Source of the DNA: Oscillospiraceae bacterium
Lineage (GTDB): Bacteria; Bacillota; Clostridia; Oscillospirales; Ruminococcaceae
Direction of reading: 5' to 3'
Length of the DNA: 64,000 bases
Assembly (NCBI GenBank): GCA_022791315.1
Contig: JAAVYW010000027.1
Location: 1-64,000, forward strand
Both the position numbers and the translations under genes were made by a program. The notes beneath the pieces were generated by a model that saw only the letters and a list, made by a program, of their open reading frames with translations, was not told the DNA's origin and made no database searches. Of this stretch, positions 39,780 through 47,699 are shown piece after piece. Each line of letters begins with the position of its first letter. Within the stretch, counting starts at the first letter, position 1.

Positions 39780-41882
39780 ATGTTTGAGAATTTTAAAGTA
39801 TTTGAAATGGAATTAGCCGGCCGTCCCCTGGTGATTGAAACCGGCAAGATGTGCTGCCTGGCGGGCGGCTCCTGCTTAGTGCGCTACGGCGAAACCGCTG
39901 TGCTGGTAAATGCCACCGCCTCCGCCAAGCCCAGAGACGGTATTGATTTCTTCCCCCTGTCTGTGGACTACGAGGAGAAACTCTATTCCGTGGGCAAGAT
40001 TCCCGGCTCCTTTTTAAAGCGTGAGGGCCGCCCCACAGAAAAGGCCATCCTCACCTCCCGTTTGGTAGACCGTCCCATCCGTCCCCTCTTCCCCAAGGAT
40101 ATGCGCAACGACGTGGCTGTGGTGATGACCGTCATGGCCGTTGACCCCGATTGTTCCCCCGAAATTGCCGGTATGATTGGCACTTCTGTCGCCCTCTCTA
40201 TCTCTGATATTCCCTGGAATGGCCCTATTGGCGGCGTCAACGTGGGCTTAGTAGATGGCGAGCTGGTTATTAACCCCACAAAAGCCCAACGGGAAATCAC
40301 TGATTTAACCCTCACTGTGGCCGGCACTAAGGAAAAAGTGGTTATGATTGAGGCTGGGGCCAACGAGGTAGAGGAAGACACGATGCTCCAGGGCATCCTC
40401 AAGGCCCACGAGGCCATCAAGGAAATCGTGGCCTTTGTAGAGGATATCCAGGCCCAGATTGGCAAGCCCAAATTCACCTTTGAGTCCAAGGAAGTGGACC
40501 ACGACATGTTCGAGGCTGTGAAGGAATTCGCCATTGAGGACATCCGTTACGCCCTGGATACCGACGATAAAAACCAGCGGGAAGAGCGCCTGGCCCCTGT
40601 GGTGGAGAAGGTACACGAGAAGTTCGACGAGCTCTATCCCGAGCAGGAGGCCATGATTGATGAGTGCCTCTATAAACTCCAGAAATTCGTCGTCCGCCGC
40701 TGGCTTTTGGACGATGGTAAGCGGGTAGACGGCCGCGCCTTGGATGAAATCCGTCCCCTGGCCGCCGAAGTGGGTATTCTCCCTCGGGTACACGGCAGCG
40801 GCATGTTCACCAGGGGCCAGACCCAGGTGCTCACTGTCGCCACTCTTGGTACTGTCCGCGAGTCCCAGAACCTGGACGGCATCGACGACGAAGAGACCAA
40901 GCGCTATATGCACCACTACAACTTCCCCTCCTATTCTGTGGGCGAAACCCGTCCCAGCCGCGGCCCCGGCCGCCGGGAGATTGGCCACGGCGCTCTGGCC
41001 GAACGGGCCCTGGAGCCTGTGATTCCCCCTGTCACTGAGTTCCCCTATTCCCTGCGTCTGGTCTCTGAGGTGCTCTCCTCCAACGGTTCCACCTCCCAGG
41101 CCTCTATCTGTGGTTCTACCCTGGCACTGATGGATGCAGGCGTGCCCATCAAGCGGCCTGTGGCTGGTATTTCCTGCGGCCTCATCACCGAGGGCGAGCG
41201 CTGGATGACTATGGTGGACATCCAGGGCTTGGAGGATTTCTTTGGGGATATGGACTTCAAAGTGGGCGGCACGCATAAGGGTATCACCGCCATCCAGATG
41301 GACTTGAAAATCGACGGCCTGACCCCTGAGATTATCAAAGAGGCCTTTGAAAAGACCCGCAAAGCCCGTCTCTATATCCTGGACGAAATCATGCTCAAGG
41401 AGATTCCCGCCCCCCGGGCCGAGCTCTCCAAGTATGCGCCCAAGATGCTCACCATGAAGATTGATGTGGACAAGATTAAAGACGTTATCGGTTCCGGCGG
41501 CAAGGTAATTCAGAAAATCTGCGCCGAGTGCAACGTCAAGGTGGATGTGGAAGAGACCGGCGACATCTTTGTCTCCTCCATGGACATTGAAAACGCCCGC
41601 CGTGCCATTAGCATGATTGAGACCATCGCCAATGACCCCGAGGTGGGTGCCATTTACAAGGGCAAAGTCACCCGCCTGATGACCTTCGGTGCCTTTGTGG
41701 AGATTGCCCCTGGCAAAGAGGGCCTGGTACACATCTCCCGCCTGGACACTAAACGTGTCGGCAAGGTGGAGGACGTGGTAAATGTAGGCGATTCCATTGT
41801 TGTCAAAGTAATGGAAATCGACGAAAAGGGCCGTCTGAACCTCTCCCGCAAGGACGCCATTGAGGCCCTGGAAAAGAAATAA
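39780..41882 (+). CDS. pnp: Polyribonucleotide nucleotidyltransferase (PNPase)
   Basis: A 700-residue phosphorolytic 3'-5' exoribonuclease. It has two RNase PH domains ([15 protein letters not shown]...; [27 protein letters not shown] with [24 protein letters not shown]), a KH domain ([15 protein letters not shown]) and an S1 domain ([26 protein letters not shown]). The catalytic [17 protein letters not shown] is present. GGAGG lies before the ATG. Length is standard and a terminator follows. Confidence 0.98.
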   Translation: MFENFKVFEMELAGRPLVIETGKMCCLAGGSCLVRYGETAVLVNATASAKPRDGIDFFPLSVDYEEKLYSVGKIPGSFLKREGRPTEKAILTSRLVDRPIRPLFPKDMRNDVAVVMTVMAVDPDCSPEIAGMIGTSVALSISDIPWNGPIGGVNVGLVDGELVINPTKAQREITDLTLTVAGTKEKVVMIEAGANEVEEDTMLQGILKAHEAIKEIVAFVEDIQAQIGKPKFTFESKEVDHDMFEAVKEFAIEDIRYALDTDDKNQREERLAPVVEKVHEKFDELYPEQEAMIDECLYKLQKFVVRRWLLDDGKRVDGRALDEIRPLAAEVGILPRVHGSGMFTRGQTQVLTVATLGTVRESQNLDGIDDEETKRYMHHYNFPSYSVGETRPSRGPGRREIGHGALAERALEPVIPPVTEFPYSLRLVSEVLSSNGSTSQASICGSTLALMDAGVPIKRPVAGISCGLITEGERWMTMVDIQGLEDFFGDMDFKVGGTHKGITAIQMDLKIDGLTPEIIKEAFEKTRKARLYILDEIMLKEIPAPRAELSKYAPKMLTMKIDVDKIKDVIGSGGKVIQKICAECNVKVDVEETGDIFVSSMDIENARRAISMIETIANDPEVGAIYKGKVTRLMTFGAFVEIAPGKEGLVHISRLDTKRVGKVEDVVNVGDSIVVKVMEIDEKGRLNLSRKDAIEALEKK

Positions 41883-41893
41883 GCAGCAAATTG

Positions 41894-41930
41894 AAACCCC
41901 GCTGGTTGCCTAGCTTCCGGCGGGGTTTTT
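41894..41930 (+). terminator. Terminator of pnp
   Basis: AAACCCCGCTGG (41894-41905) pairs with CCGGCGGGGTTT (41917-41928) with one wobble, then T residues. Confidence 0.88.
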
Positions 41931-41993
41931 GTGCCTAGGGCACATGAAAAAAATCAAGAGACTAAGAAATCCAAAAAAATTTTGCAATCCCCC

Positions 41994-42024
41994 TTGACTC
42001 TCCCCCAACGTCATAGTGTAGACT
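41994..42024 (+). promoter_or_regulatory. MerR-type promoter with 19-bp spacer
   Basis: TTGACT (41994-41999), 19 bases, TAGACT (42019-42024). An imperfect dyad (ACTCT...AGTGT, 41997-42019) fills the spacer. This long-spacer layout is that of promoters twisted into register by MerR proteins, which suggests the adjacent regulator controls itself. Confidence 0.7.
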
Positions 42025-42047
42025 GTCTTTGGAAAGGAGAAAATGCC

Positions 42048-42785
42048 ATGGCAAATCACTATCGAACTGTACAGGAAGTCAGCAGCCTTTCCGGTGTCAG
42101 TGTGCGCACGCTGCACCACTATCACAAAATCGGCTTGCTGCTGCCCACCGAGATGACAGCGGCAGGCTACCGCCTCTATGACAACGCGGCGCTGCAACGG
42201 CTACAGAACATCCTGCTCTTTCGGGAATTGCAGTTCCCCCTGCGGGAAATCAAGTCCATCCTGGACAATCCGGATTTCGATACCAAGGAGGCGCTGGCCC
42301 AACAAATCCACTTGCTGGAACTCCAGCGCAGCCATATCGAGGAGCTAATTGCCTTTGCCCGCACCGTACAAAAGGAAGGAGTCAATCACATGGATTTTAC
42401 CGCCTTTGGGAAAACAGAATTCAGTCAATATGCCCAGGAGGTCAGGGAACGATGGGGTTCCACCTCTGCCTATCAGGAATATCAGCAGAAAACTCAACAC
42501 AGTACTCCCCAGGAACAGGAGAAAACTGGCCAACAGCTCCTCTTCCTTCTGGCAAGCCTGGGAACCCTGCGCCATCTCTCCCCCACCGAACACACCGTAC
42601 AGGAAAAGGTGGCAGAACTACAGGGATTCATCACAGAGCACTACTATACCTGTACCAATGAGATTCTAGGCAGCTTGGGCCAGATGTATCTCGCAGACCG
42701 CCGCATGAGGGACAACATCGACCGCGCAGGCGGAGACGGCACAGCGGAATTCGCCAGCCGCGCCATTGCCGCCTATGTAAAATAG
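42048..42785 (+). CDS. MerR family transcriptional regulator with TipAS domain
   Basis: A 245-residue protein. The N-terminal MerR winged helix reads TVQEVSSLSGVSVRTLHHYHKIGLLLPTEMTAAGYRLYDNAALQRLQNILLFRELQFPL, followed by a dimerisation coiled coil (ALAQQIHLLELQRSHIEELI) and a C-terminal TipAS-like domain (EVRERWGSTSAYQEYQQKTQ, FITEHYYTCTNEILGSLGQMY), which binds drugs or other ligands in TipA and Mta. AAAGGAG lies eight bases before the ATG. No transporter or resistance gene adjoins, so only autoregulation is visible. Confidence 0.92.
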   Translation: MANHYRTVQEVSSLSGVSVRTLHHYHKIGLLLPTEMTAAGYRLYDNAALQRLQNILLFRELQFPLREIKSILDNPDFDTKEALAQQIHLLELQRSHIEELIAFARTVQKEGVNHMDFTAFGKTEFSQYAQEVRERWGSTSAYQEYQQKTQHSTPQEQEKTGQQLLFLLASLGTLRHLSPTEHTVQEKVAELQGFITEHYYTCTNEILGSLGQMYLADRRMRDNIDRAGGDGTAEFASRAIAAYVK

Positions 42786-42787
42786 GA

Positions 42788-42819
42788 AAAAGGGGGATGG
42801 CTTGAGCCGTCCCCCTTTT
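42788..42819. terminator. Bidirectional terminator after the MerR gene
   Basis: AAAAGGGGGATGGC (42788-42801) pairs with GCCGTCCCCCTTTT (42806-42819) around TTGA with one wobble. Confidence 0.85.
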
Positions 42820-42826
42820 GCTGTCG

Positions 42827-43231
42827 CTATCTCCTGCGCTTCTTTGTATCTGTGGGGAGCTTTGGCACAGCCAGCCCCAGCATCGGCAGTATTTTGTCGT
42901 TAATTTCCCAACGGAATTCCTTCGAGATATGCTGCCCAAATCGGAGCCATACGGCTGGGTCATCTGTCAGCCGTTCAATTATCGTAACCTCCACGATATT
43001 TTTCACATCCCCATCCCCGGAACACCACATGTCTTCTACAAAGGCGCAGTATCTATCAATGGCTTCCCTGTCCTGGCCTTCCTCCAATAGGGCCACCAGT
43101 GGGATGTTCACCTCATCCGCAAAAAACACATGGCCCAGCAGTTCGCTGTAGGCCTGGCAGTGCTCGTTCCAAGCGCCTTGCTTTTCCGGGAATTCCTCCA
43201 CCAACAGGAGGGCAGCCTGTTCCTTTGTCAC
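42827..43231 (-). CDS. Hypothetical protein, possibly DUF7674-like
   Basis: A 134-residue soluble protein (VTKEQAALLLVEEFPEKQGAWNEHCQAY..., HVFFADEVNIPLVALLEEG, KNIVEVTIIERLTDD, then a basic end TKKRRR). The EEFPE start and central VVEVTIIE-like strand resemble a small uncharacterised immunity- or DUF7674-like family; I am not sure. It starts at a GTG that overlaps the upstream stop by four bases (GTGA), with GGAGGGG upstream, so it is translationally coupled to the helix-turn-helix gene before it. Confidence 0.6.
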   Translation of the reverse strand: MTKEQAALLLVEEFPEKQGAWNEHCQAYSELLGHVFFADEVNIPLVALLEEGQDREAIDRYCAFVEDMWCSGDGDVKNIVEVTIIERLTDDPAVWLRFGQHISKEFRWEINDKILPMLGLAVPKLPTDTKKRRR

Positions 43232-43830
43232 TCCCCTTTTCCCCTCCGGGTCTCCTGCCAAAAGAGCCCGTGTTCGCTGCAATACCAGTAGAGCCTGCCG
43301 TGGGGCAGCATAGGTAGCCGTGCCTGCATCTCCCATTCCGGATAGAGCCTGCGCAGGATTAGGCTGTCACCGGAGAGCAGCGCCACCCAGGCAATGTAGT
43401 GCTCACGTTCCATGGGATGCCCAGTGGTGAGATAGTACTCATCCTCCACAATTTCTAAATTAAGACGCTCTTCCCCCTCTGCCTTCTTGGCCTGTAGGGG
43501 CTGCAGCTTCTTGCCACAGCAGGTGACACCCGCCTCGGCCAAGGATGTCACCGTGTTGCCGCAGGTGGGGCACACGTAAAAGTTCAGCTTTTTCATATTT
43601 CCTCCTAAAATCTCGTTGACATTCAGTTCCCCCGAGAGCAGCCGTTCCATATCCACGCCCAGTAAATTTGAGAGTCCTGGCAGCAGGGACAAATCTGGGC
43701 AGCCCTGCCCCCTCTCCCACTTGCTCACCGCCTTGTCGCTGATGTGCATCTGTTGGGCCAGCTGCCGCTGTGTCAGACCCTGTTCCTACCGCAAAGTGCG
43801 GATTAGTCCCCCGATTTTTTCCTGGTCCAT
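43228..43830 (-). pseudogene. Helix-turn-helix protein with zinc-ribbon-like C-terminus, interrupted by an amber codon
   Basis: From ATG 43830 the frame reads MDQEKIGGLIRTLR, then TAG (43788-43786), then EQGLTQRQLAQQMHISDKAVSKWERGQGCPDLS, an otherwise perfect XRE helix-turn-helix. Most homologs would have Lys or Gln at the TAG, one base away. The C-terminal part has CPTCGN...TCCGKKL, then DEYYLTTGHPMEREHYIAWVAL and GRLYWYCSEHGLFW, known from a Clostridial family of HTH proteins with a desulfoferrodoxin-like ribbon. The promoter and AAAGGAG site are intact. ATG 43749 after the stop lacks a ribosome site. Read as a recent nonsense mutation, a sequence error, or readthrough. Confidence 0.75.
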
Positions 43831-43861
43831 GCCGTGTGCCGCTCCTTTCTAACTGTAGAAC

Positions 43862-43900
43862 TGATAGGTCTATTATACTATCAAATCCCGCTCCACACAA
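43862..43900 (-). promoter_or_regulatory. Promoter and operator-like repeat of the HTH gene
   Basis: On the reverse strand: TTGTGT (43900-43895), 17 bases, TATAAT (43877-43872). TGATAG (43862-43867 forward) and CTATCA (43878-43883) form a 6-bp inverted repeat flanking the -10 box, a likely operator for the HTH protein. Confidence 0.65.
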
Positions 43901-43926
43901 TCCACGCTCCGTAGAACTTCCTGACA

Positions 43927-43962
43927 CAGAACCGGCACAGCCTTTGGACTGTGCCGGTTCTG
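43927..43962. terminator. Hairpin downstream of the cytidylate kinase-like gene
   Basis: A perfect 14-bp stem (CAGAACCGGCACAG 43927-43940, CTGTGCCGGTTCTG 43949-43962) with an 8-base loop. T runs are weak on both strands, so termination is probable but not typical. Confidence 0.5.
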
Positions 43963-43997
43963 GTGATTTCTATGCTGTTTACAAATGTAAGAAATAT

Positions 43998-44618
43998 TCA
44001 CTTCCGAAAATGCTCCGCCAACTCGGCAATCAAATCCACCGTACCGTCAATGCCCAAGAGGGAAGAGTTGAGCGAGAGGTCATAGTTCTTCGCTGCGCCC
44101 CATACTTGGCTGGTGTAGAACTCCACATAGCTTTTCCGCTTTTTGTCTGTGCGCTTGATTAAATCCTTGGCCTGGGAGGGCGAAAGCTGGTAAAGCTCCT
44201 GTACCCGGGCCAGACGGGTATCGTAGTCGGCGTGGATAAAGACGCTGAAAGCATAGGGCTCATCCCGCAACAGGTAATCAGCGCAACGCCCCACAATGAC
44301 GCAGGACTTCTCCCTAGCCAGCGAACGGATAATATCAGATTGGATGAGGAATAGCTTGTCATTGGTGAGGGTGTCATCATATTGGAAAAAGGCATTGCTC
44401 AACGAATGAGCCCCCATCGCCAGCGAATAGAGCAAGCTGTTTGTGGGCTGTTCGTCGGCATTTTCAAAGAGGTCTTCCCGAATGCCACTTTTCTGCGCAG
44501 CCAGGGAGATGAGCTTTTTATCATAATACTCCACCCCCAGCTTTTCTGCCAGCTTCTCGCCCACGGCCCGGCCGCCGCTGCCGAATTCCCGCGCAATCGT
44601 AATGACCTTGTGTCCCAT
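43998..44618 (-). CDS. Cytidylate kinase-like family protein
   Basis: A 206-residue P-loop kinase starting GHKVITIAREFGSGGRAVGEKLAEKLGVEYYDKKLI, with the P-loop in REFGSGG, CVIVGRCADYLLRD, and a lid-like RTDKKRKSYVEFY. This is the cytidylate kinase-like family common in Clostridia, distinct from Cmk and not shown to phosphorylate CMP. AAGGAGG lies 7 bases before the ATG. It has a 120-base leader behind an extended -10 promoter and is divergent from the dehydratase gene. Confidence 0.88.
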   Translation of the reverse strand: MGHKVITIAREFGSGGRAVGEKLAEKLGVEYYDKKLISLAAQKSGIREDLFENADEQPTNSLLYSLAMGAHSLSNAFFQYDDTLTNDKLFLIQSDIIRSLAREKSCVIVGRCADYLLRDEPYAFSVFIHADYDTRLARVQELYQLSPSQAKDLIKRTDKKRKSYVEFYTSQVWGAAKNYDLSLNSSLLGIDGTVDLIAELAEHFRK

Positions 44619-44737
44619 ATCAATGCCTCCTTTTTGGTAAGTTACTGAGATATTCCACTCCGTGGACGCGCCAAGATAGAATGCCATGACATCCTCCAAG
44701 CGCAAAATAAATTATTTGCAAAATCTTTCCCACCTCT

Positions 44738-44748
44738 ATTATAGCACA
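44738..44748 (-). promoter_or_regulatory. Extended -10 promoter of the cytidylate kinase-like gene
   Basis: On the reverse strand: TGTGCTATAAT (44748-44738). No good -35 hexamer is seen, as for the identical element at 2072-2082. Confidence 0.5.
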
Positions 44749-44807
44749 TTTTTAGAACTTTTCTATAAAAAATAGAAAAAATATAAACAAAATTTGTGAG
44801 AAACGAT

Positions 44808-44836
44808 TTGCAAATTGCCTAAATTCCAAGTATAAT
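44808..44836 (+). promoter_or_regulatory. Vegetative promoter of the dehydratase gene
   Basis: TTGCAA (44808-44813), 17 bases, TATAAT (44831-44836) in an AT-rich divergent region. Confidence 0.8.
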
Positions 44837-44880
44837 AAAGGCAGGAAAACCGCAATACAGGATAACGAGGAGGACGTTTC

Positions 44881-46602
44881 ATGCTGAGAAGTCAGGAAAT
44901 CCGTAAGACGGCCATTGAGATGGATTCGCTGAAGCTGGGAACTGGTTGGAGCTTTGAGGAGTTAGGGCAGCCCCAGATTTTTCTGGGCAGCACCTATGGG
45001 GAGAGCCATCCCGGTAGCGTGCATTTGGACCGCTTTGTAGAGCACTCTGCCGCCCGGCTGGGGGCATTGGGTGCCCGCGGTGCCCGCTATTATGCCACCG
45101 ACATGTGTGACGGTATTGCACAGGGCCATGATGGGATGAACTATTCCCTGCCCTCCCGGGAGTGGATTGCCGGGCTTTTGGAAATCCAGGGCAAGGCCTC
45201 TCCCTGTGACGGCGCGCTGCTTTTTTCCAGCTGTGACAAGGGCCTGCCCGGCGTGCTGCTGGCTATGGCCCGGCTGGACATCCCCACTGTGATTGTCCCC
45301 GGCGGCATCATGCAGGCCGGGCCGGATATGCTCACCCTGGAACAGATTGGGACCTACGGCAGTATGTTACAGCGGGGTGAAATCACCGAGGCGGAGTTCC
45401 GCCAAAAGCAGAAGGATGCCTGTACCGGTTGCGGTGCCTGCCAGTTTATGGGCACGGCCAACACCATGCAGGCCATGTGCGAAGCCCTAGGGGTAGCCCT
45501 CCCCGGCTCGGCGCTGCTGCTGGCCAGCTCCCAGGACATCCTAACGGCCTGCGCCCAGGCGGCGGACGCGGTGATGAATCTTGTTCACCTGGATATTCGT
45601 CCCAGCCAAATCCTCACACCCCTGGCCTTTGAAAACGCCATGATGGTGCATGCCGCCCTGGCAGGCTCCACCAATGCCCTGCTGCACCTGCCCGCTCTGG
45701 CCCATGAACTGGGCTTCGAGCTGGACGCTGACCGTTTTGACGAATTAAACCGGCAAATCCCCTACTTAGCCAATATTCGTCCCAGCGGCCATTTTCCCAG
45801 TGAGTATCTCCACTATGCAGGCGGCATCCCTGCCGTGATGGAGGAAATCCGGGACTTCCTCCATCTGGAGGCCCTCACTGTCACTGGCAAAACACTGGGT
45901 GAAAACCTGGAATCGCTCACACACTCTGGCTACTATGAGTCCTGCGCCGCAGGCTTAGCAGGTACTCCCTATCGCCGGGAGGAAATCCTGCGCCCGGCTA
46001 CCAATCCCTTGGGGGCACAGGGTGCGCTGGCAGTGCTCAGGGGCAATATCGCGCCGGAGGGGGCGGTGGTAAAACACAGTGCCCTGCCCAAAGAGCTGAT
46101 GTCGGTTACACTGCGGGCCGTTCCCTTTGACTGTGAGGAGGAGGCTCTCCAGGCAGTACTCACCCATCAGGTGCAGCCGGGAGACGCGGTGATTATCCGC
46201 TATGAGGGCCCCAAGGGCAGTGGGATGCCCGAGATGTTCTACACCACGGAGGCCATTGCCAGCGATAAAGCCCTTTCCAGTTCCATTGCCCTGATTACCG
46301 ATGGCCGTTTTTCCGGCGCTACCCGGGGCCCGGCCATTGGGCATGTCTCTCCCGAAGCAGCACAGGGCGGCCCCATTGCCCTAGTAGAGCCGGGGGACCT
46401 AATTCGCATCGACATCCCTGCCCGCCGTTTGGACGTGGTGGGCATGGCGGGAAAAGAGCTGCCCACCCAGGAGGTAGAGGCTGTTTTGGCCCGCCGCGCC
46501 GCTAAAATAGCTCCCAAGCCCATGAAAAAGCAGCCCGGTGTGCTGGGCGTGTACCAAAAGCTGGCAGTCTCGGCCATGAAGGGCGGCTACATGGAGGTTT
46601 AG
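44881..46602 (+). CDS. IlvD/Edd family dehydratase
   Basis: A 573-residue iron-sulfur dehydratase. The three cluster cysteines are in ATDMCDGIAQGHDGMNYSL, SSCDKGLPGVLLAM and CTGCGACQFMGTANTM; the C-terminal swivelling domain has YEGPKGSGMPEM, LITDGRFSGATRGPAIGHVSPEA and GGPIALVEPGDLI. IlvD acts on dihydroxy acids for branched-chain amino acids; Edd and relatives act on sugar acids. No ilv genes adjoin and the N-terminus (GTGWSFEELGQPQIFLGSTYGESHPGS in pieces) differs from canonical IlvD, so a sugar-acid or paralogous role is likely. GAGGAGG is 7 bases before the ATG. Confidence 0.88.
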   Translation: MLRSQEIRKTAIEMDSLKLGTGWSFEELGQPQIFLGSTYGESHPGSVHLDRFVEHSAARLGALGARGARYYATDMCDGIAQGHDGMNYSLPSREWIAGLLEIQGKASPCDGALLFSSCDKGLPGVLLAMARLDIPTVIVPGGIMQAGPDMLTLEQIGTYGSMLQRGEITEAEFRQKQKDACTGCGACQFMGTANTMQAMCEALGVALPGSALLLASSQDILTACAQAADAVMNLVHLDIRPSQILTPLAFENAMMVHAALAGSTNALLHLPALAHELGFELDADRFDELNRQIPYLANIRPSGHFPSEYLHYAGGIPAVMEEIRDFLHLEALTVTGKTLGENLESLTHSGYYESCAAGLAGTPYRREEILRPATNPLGAQGALAVLRGNIAPEGAVVKHSALPKELMSVTLRAVPFDCEEEALQAVLTHQVQPGDAVIIRYEGPKGSGMPEMFYTTEAIASDKALSSSIALITDGRFSGATRGPAIGHVSPEAAQGGPIALVEPGDLIRIDIPARRLDVVGMAGKELPTQEVEAVLARRAAKIAPKPMKKQPGVLGVYQKLAVSAMKGGYMEV

Positions 46603-46628
46603 GATTGCGCCTAAGGGCACCGGGGAAA

Positions 46629-46746
46629 AGCGCCAACACATGGCGTTGGCGCTGCCAAATGCTGCCGCATTTGGGGGAAGCAATTTGCCGCCTGGCCAAA
46701 TTGCCGCAGTGTTTGCCTCCTAGGGAGGGGAATATCCCCTACCCTA
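46629..46746. repeat. Array of four adjoining hairpins
   Basis: In 118 bases: AGCGCCAAC/GTTGGCGCT (46629-46653), CCAAATGC/GCATTTGG (46655-46674), GCAATTTG/CAAATTGC (46680-46704), and an 11-bp stem with one bulge made from 46721-46731 and 46735-46746 (TAGGGAGGGGA with TCCCCTaCCCTA). A further CCTCC/GGAGG pairing (46716-46728) competes with the last stem. No T run follows. It lies between the dehydratase stop and the hydrolase start. Confidence 0.7.
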
Positions 46747-46846
46747 TAGGTTGAGCATGAAGGAATAAAATCCGCATCCTGCTCCTGATTTTCCAAAAAT
46801 AGTCCGGATGTCAGAGCATTGTGAAATAGGGAAAGGAGAGTCTCCC

Positions 46847-47647
46847 GTGTGGTTTTACCCTGTGAAAAGTGCTGCTCTTGGACTGGACGGCGGCACGTTG
46901 GACTATGTCCGTTTTGGAACAGGACATAAGACACTGATTTTGCTCCCTGGCCTGGGGTTGCGGGGCGTGAAAGGCGCGGGCTATTCCCTGGCCTATCTCT
47001 ACCGCCTCTTTGCCAGGGATTATACGGTCTATGTCCTGGATAAGCGGCAGCCCCTCTCGGAACACTGTACTCTTCGGGCCTTAGCTGCCGATGTGGCCCA
47101 GGCCATGGAGCGGTTATGCCTTGGCCCTGCCTGTGTGTTCGGCGTCTCCCAGGGCGGGATGATTGCCCAGTATCTGGCAATCGATTTCCCACATCTGGTG
47201 GAAAAGCTGGTCTTGGGCGTTACCGCCTCCCGCACCAACCGGGTTATGGAGCAGGCCATCAATGGCTGGATTCAGCTGGCGGATCAGGGAGACTATCAGG
47301 GGCTTGTGCTGGATATGTTTGAAAAGATGTACTCCCCGGCCTATCTGAAAAAATATCGCCCTCTTTTTCCCCTCCTCACCAGGATTGGCAAACCCAAGGA
47401 TACGAGCCGCTTTCTCACTTTGGTAAAGGCCTGCCTCACCTGTAATACCTACCCGGAACTGTATAAAATTGTCTGCCCTACTTTTGTACTGGGTGGCGCG
47501 CTGGATAGTGTCCTCACCGGAGAGGCTTCCCGGGAGCTGTCCGAGACGTTACGTTGCCCTTTGACGCTCTATCCCGACTTGGGACACGGGGCCTATGAGG
47601 AGGCCAAGGACTTCAACCGACGAATCTACAATTTTTTGAAACAATAG
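46847..47647 (+). CDS. Alpha/beta hydrolase
   Basis: A 266-residue alpha/beta-fold hydrolase. The oxyanion region is LILLPGLGLRG, the nucleophile elbow is GVSQGG (Ser101), the acid is in GGALDSVLTGE, and the His is in DLGHGAYEEA. The substrate is unknown. I choose GTG 46847 because AAAGGAG lies eight bases upstream; an ATG at 46808 has no site. It follows the hairpin array by 100 bases and shares a bidirectional terminator with the deacetylase gene. Confidence 0.85.
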   Translation: MWFYPVKSAALGLDGGTLDYVRFGTGHKTLILLPGLGLRGVKGAGYSLAYLYRLFARDYTVYVLDKRQPLSEHCTLRALAADVAQAMERLCLGPACVFGVSQGGMIAQYLAIDFPHLVEKLVLGVTASRTNRVMEQAINGWIQLADQGDYQGLVLDMFEKMYSPAYLKKYRPLFPLLTRIGKPKDTSRFLTLVKACLTCNTYPELYKIVCPTFVLGGALDSVLTGEASRELSETLRCPLTLYPDLGHGAYEEAKDFNRRIYNFLKQ

Positions 47648-47658
47648 CTCGGCAATGG

Positions 47659-47695
47659 AAAAGCCCAGGCAAGACAGAAGCCTGGGCTTTTTCGT
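47659..47695. terminator. Bidirectional terminator
   Basis: AAAAGCCCAGGC (47659-47670) and GCCTGGGCTTTT (47680-47691) form a perfect 12-bp stem with A and T flanks. Confidence 0.88.
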
Positions 47696-47699
47696 TGCA

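Noticed and set aside
40305..41732. A 475-codon open frame antisense to pnp
   Set aside because: It is a mirror of PNPase codon usage; no ribosome site or recognisable domain.
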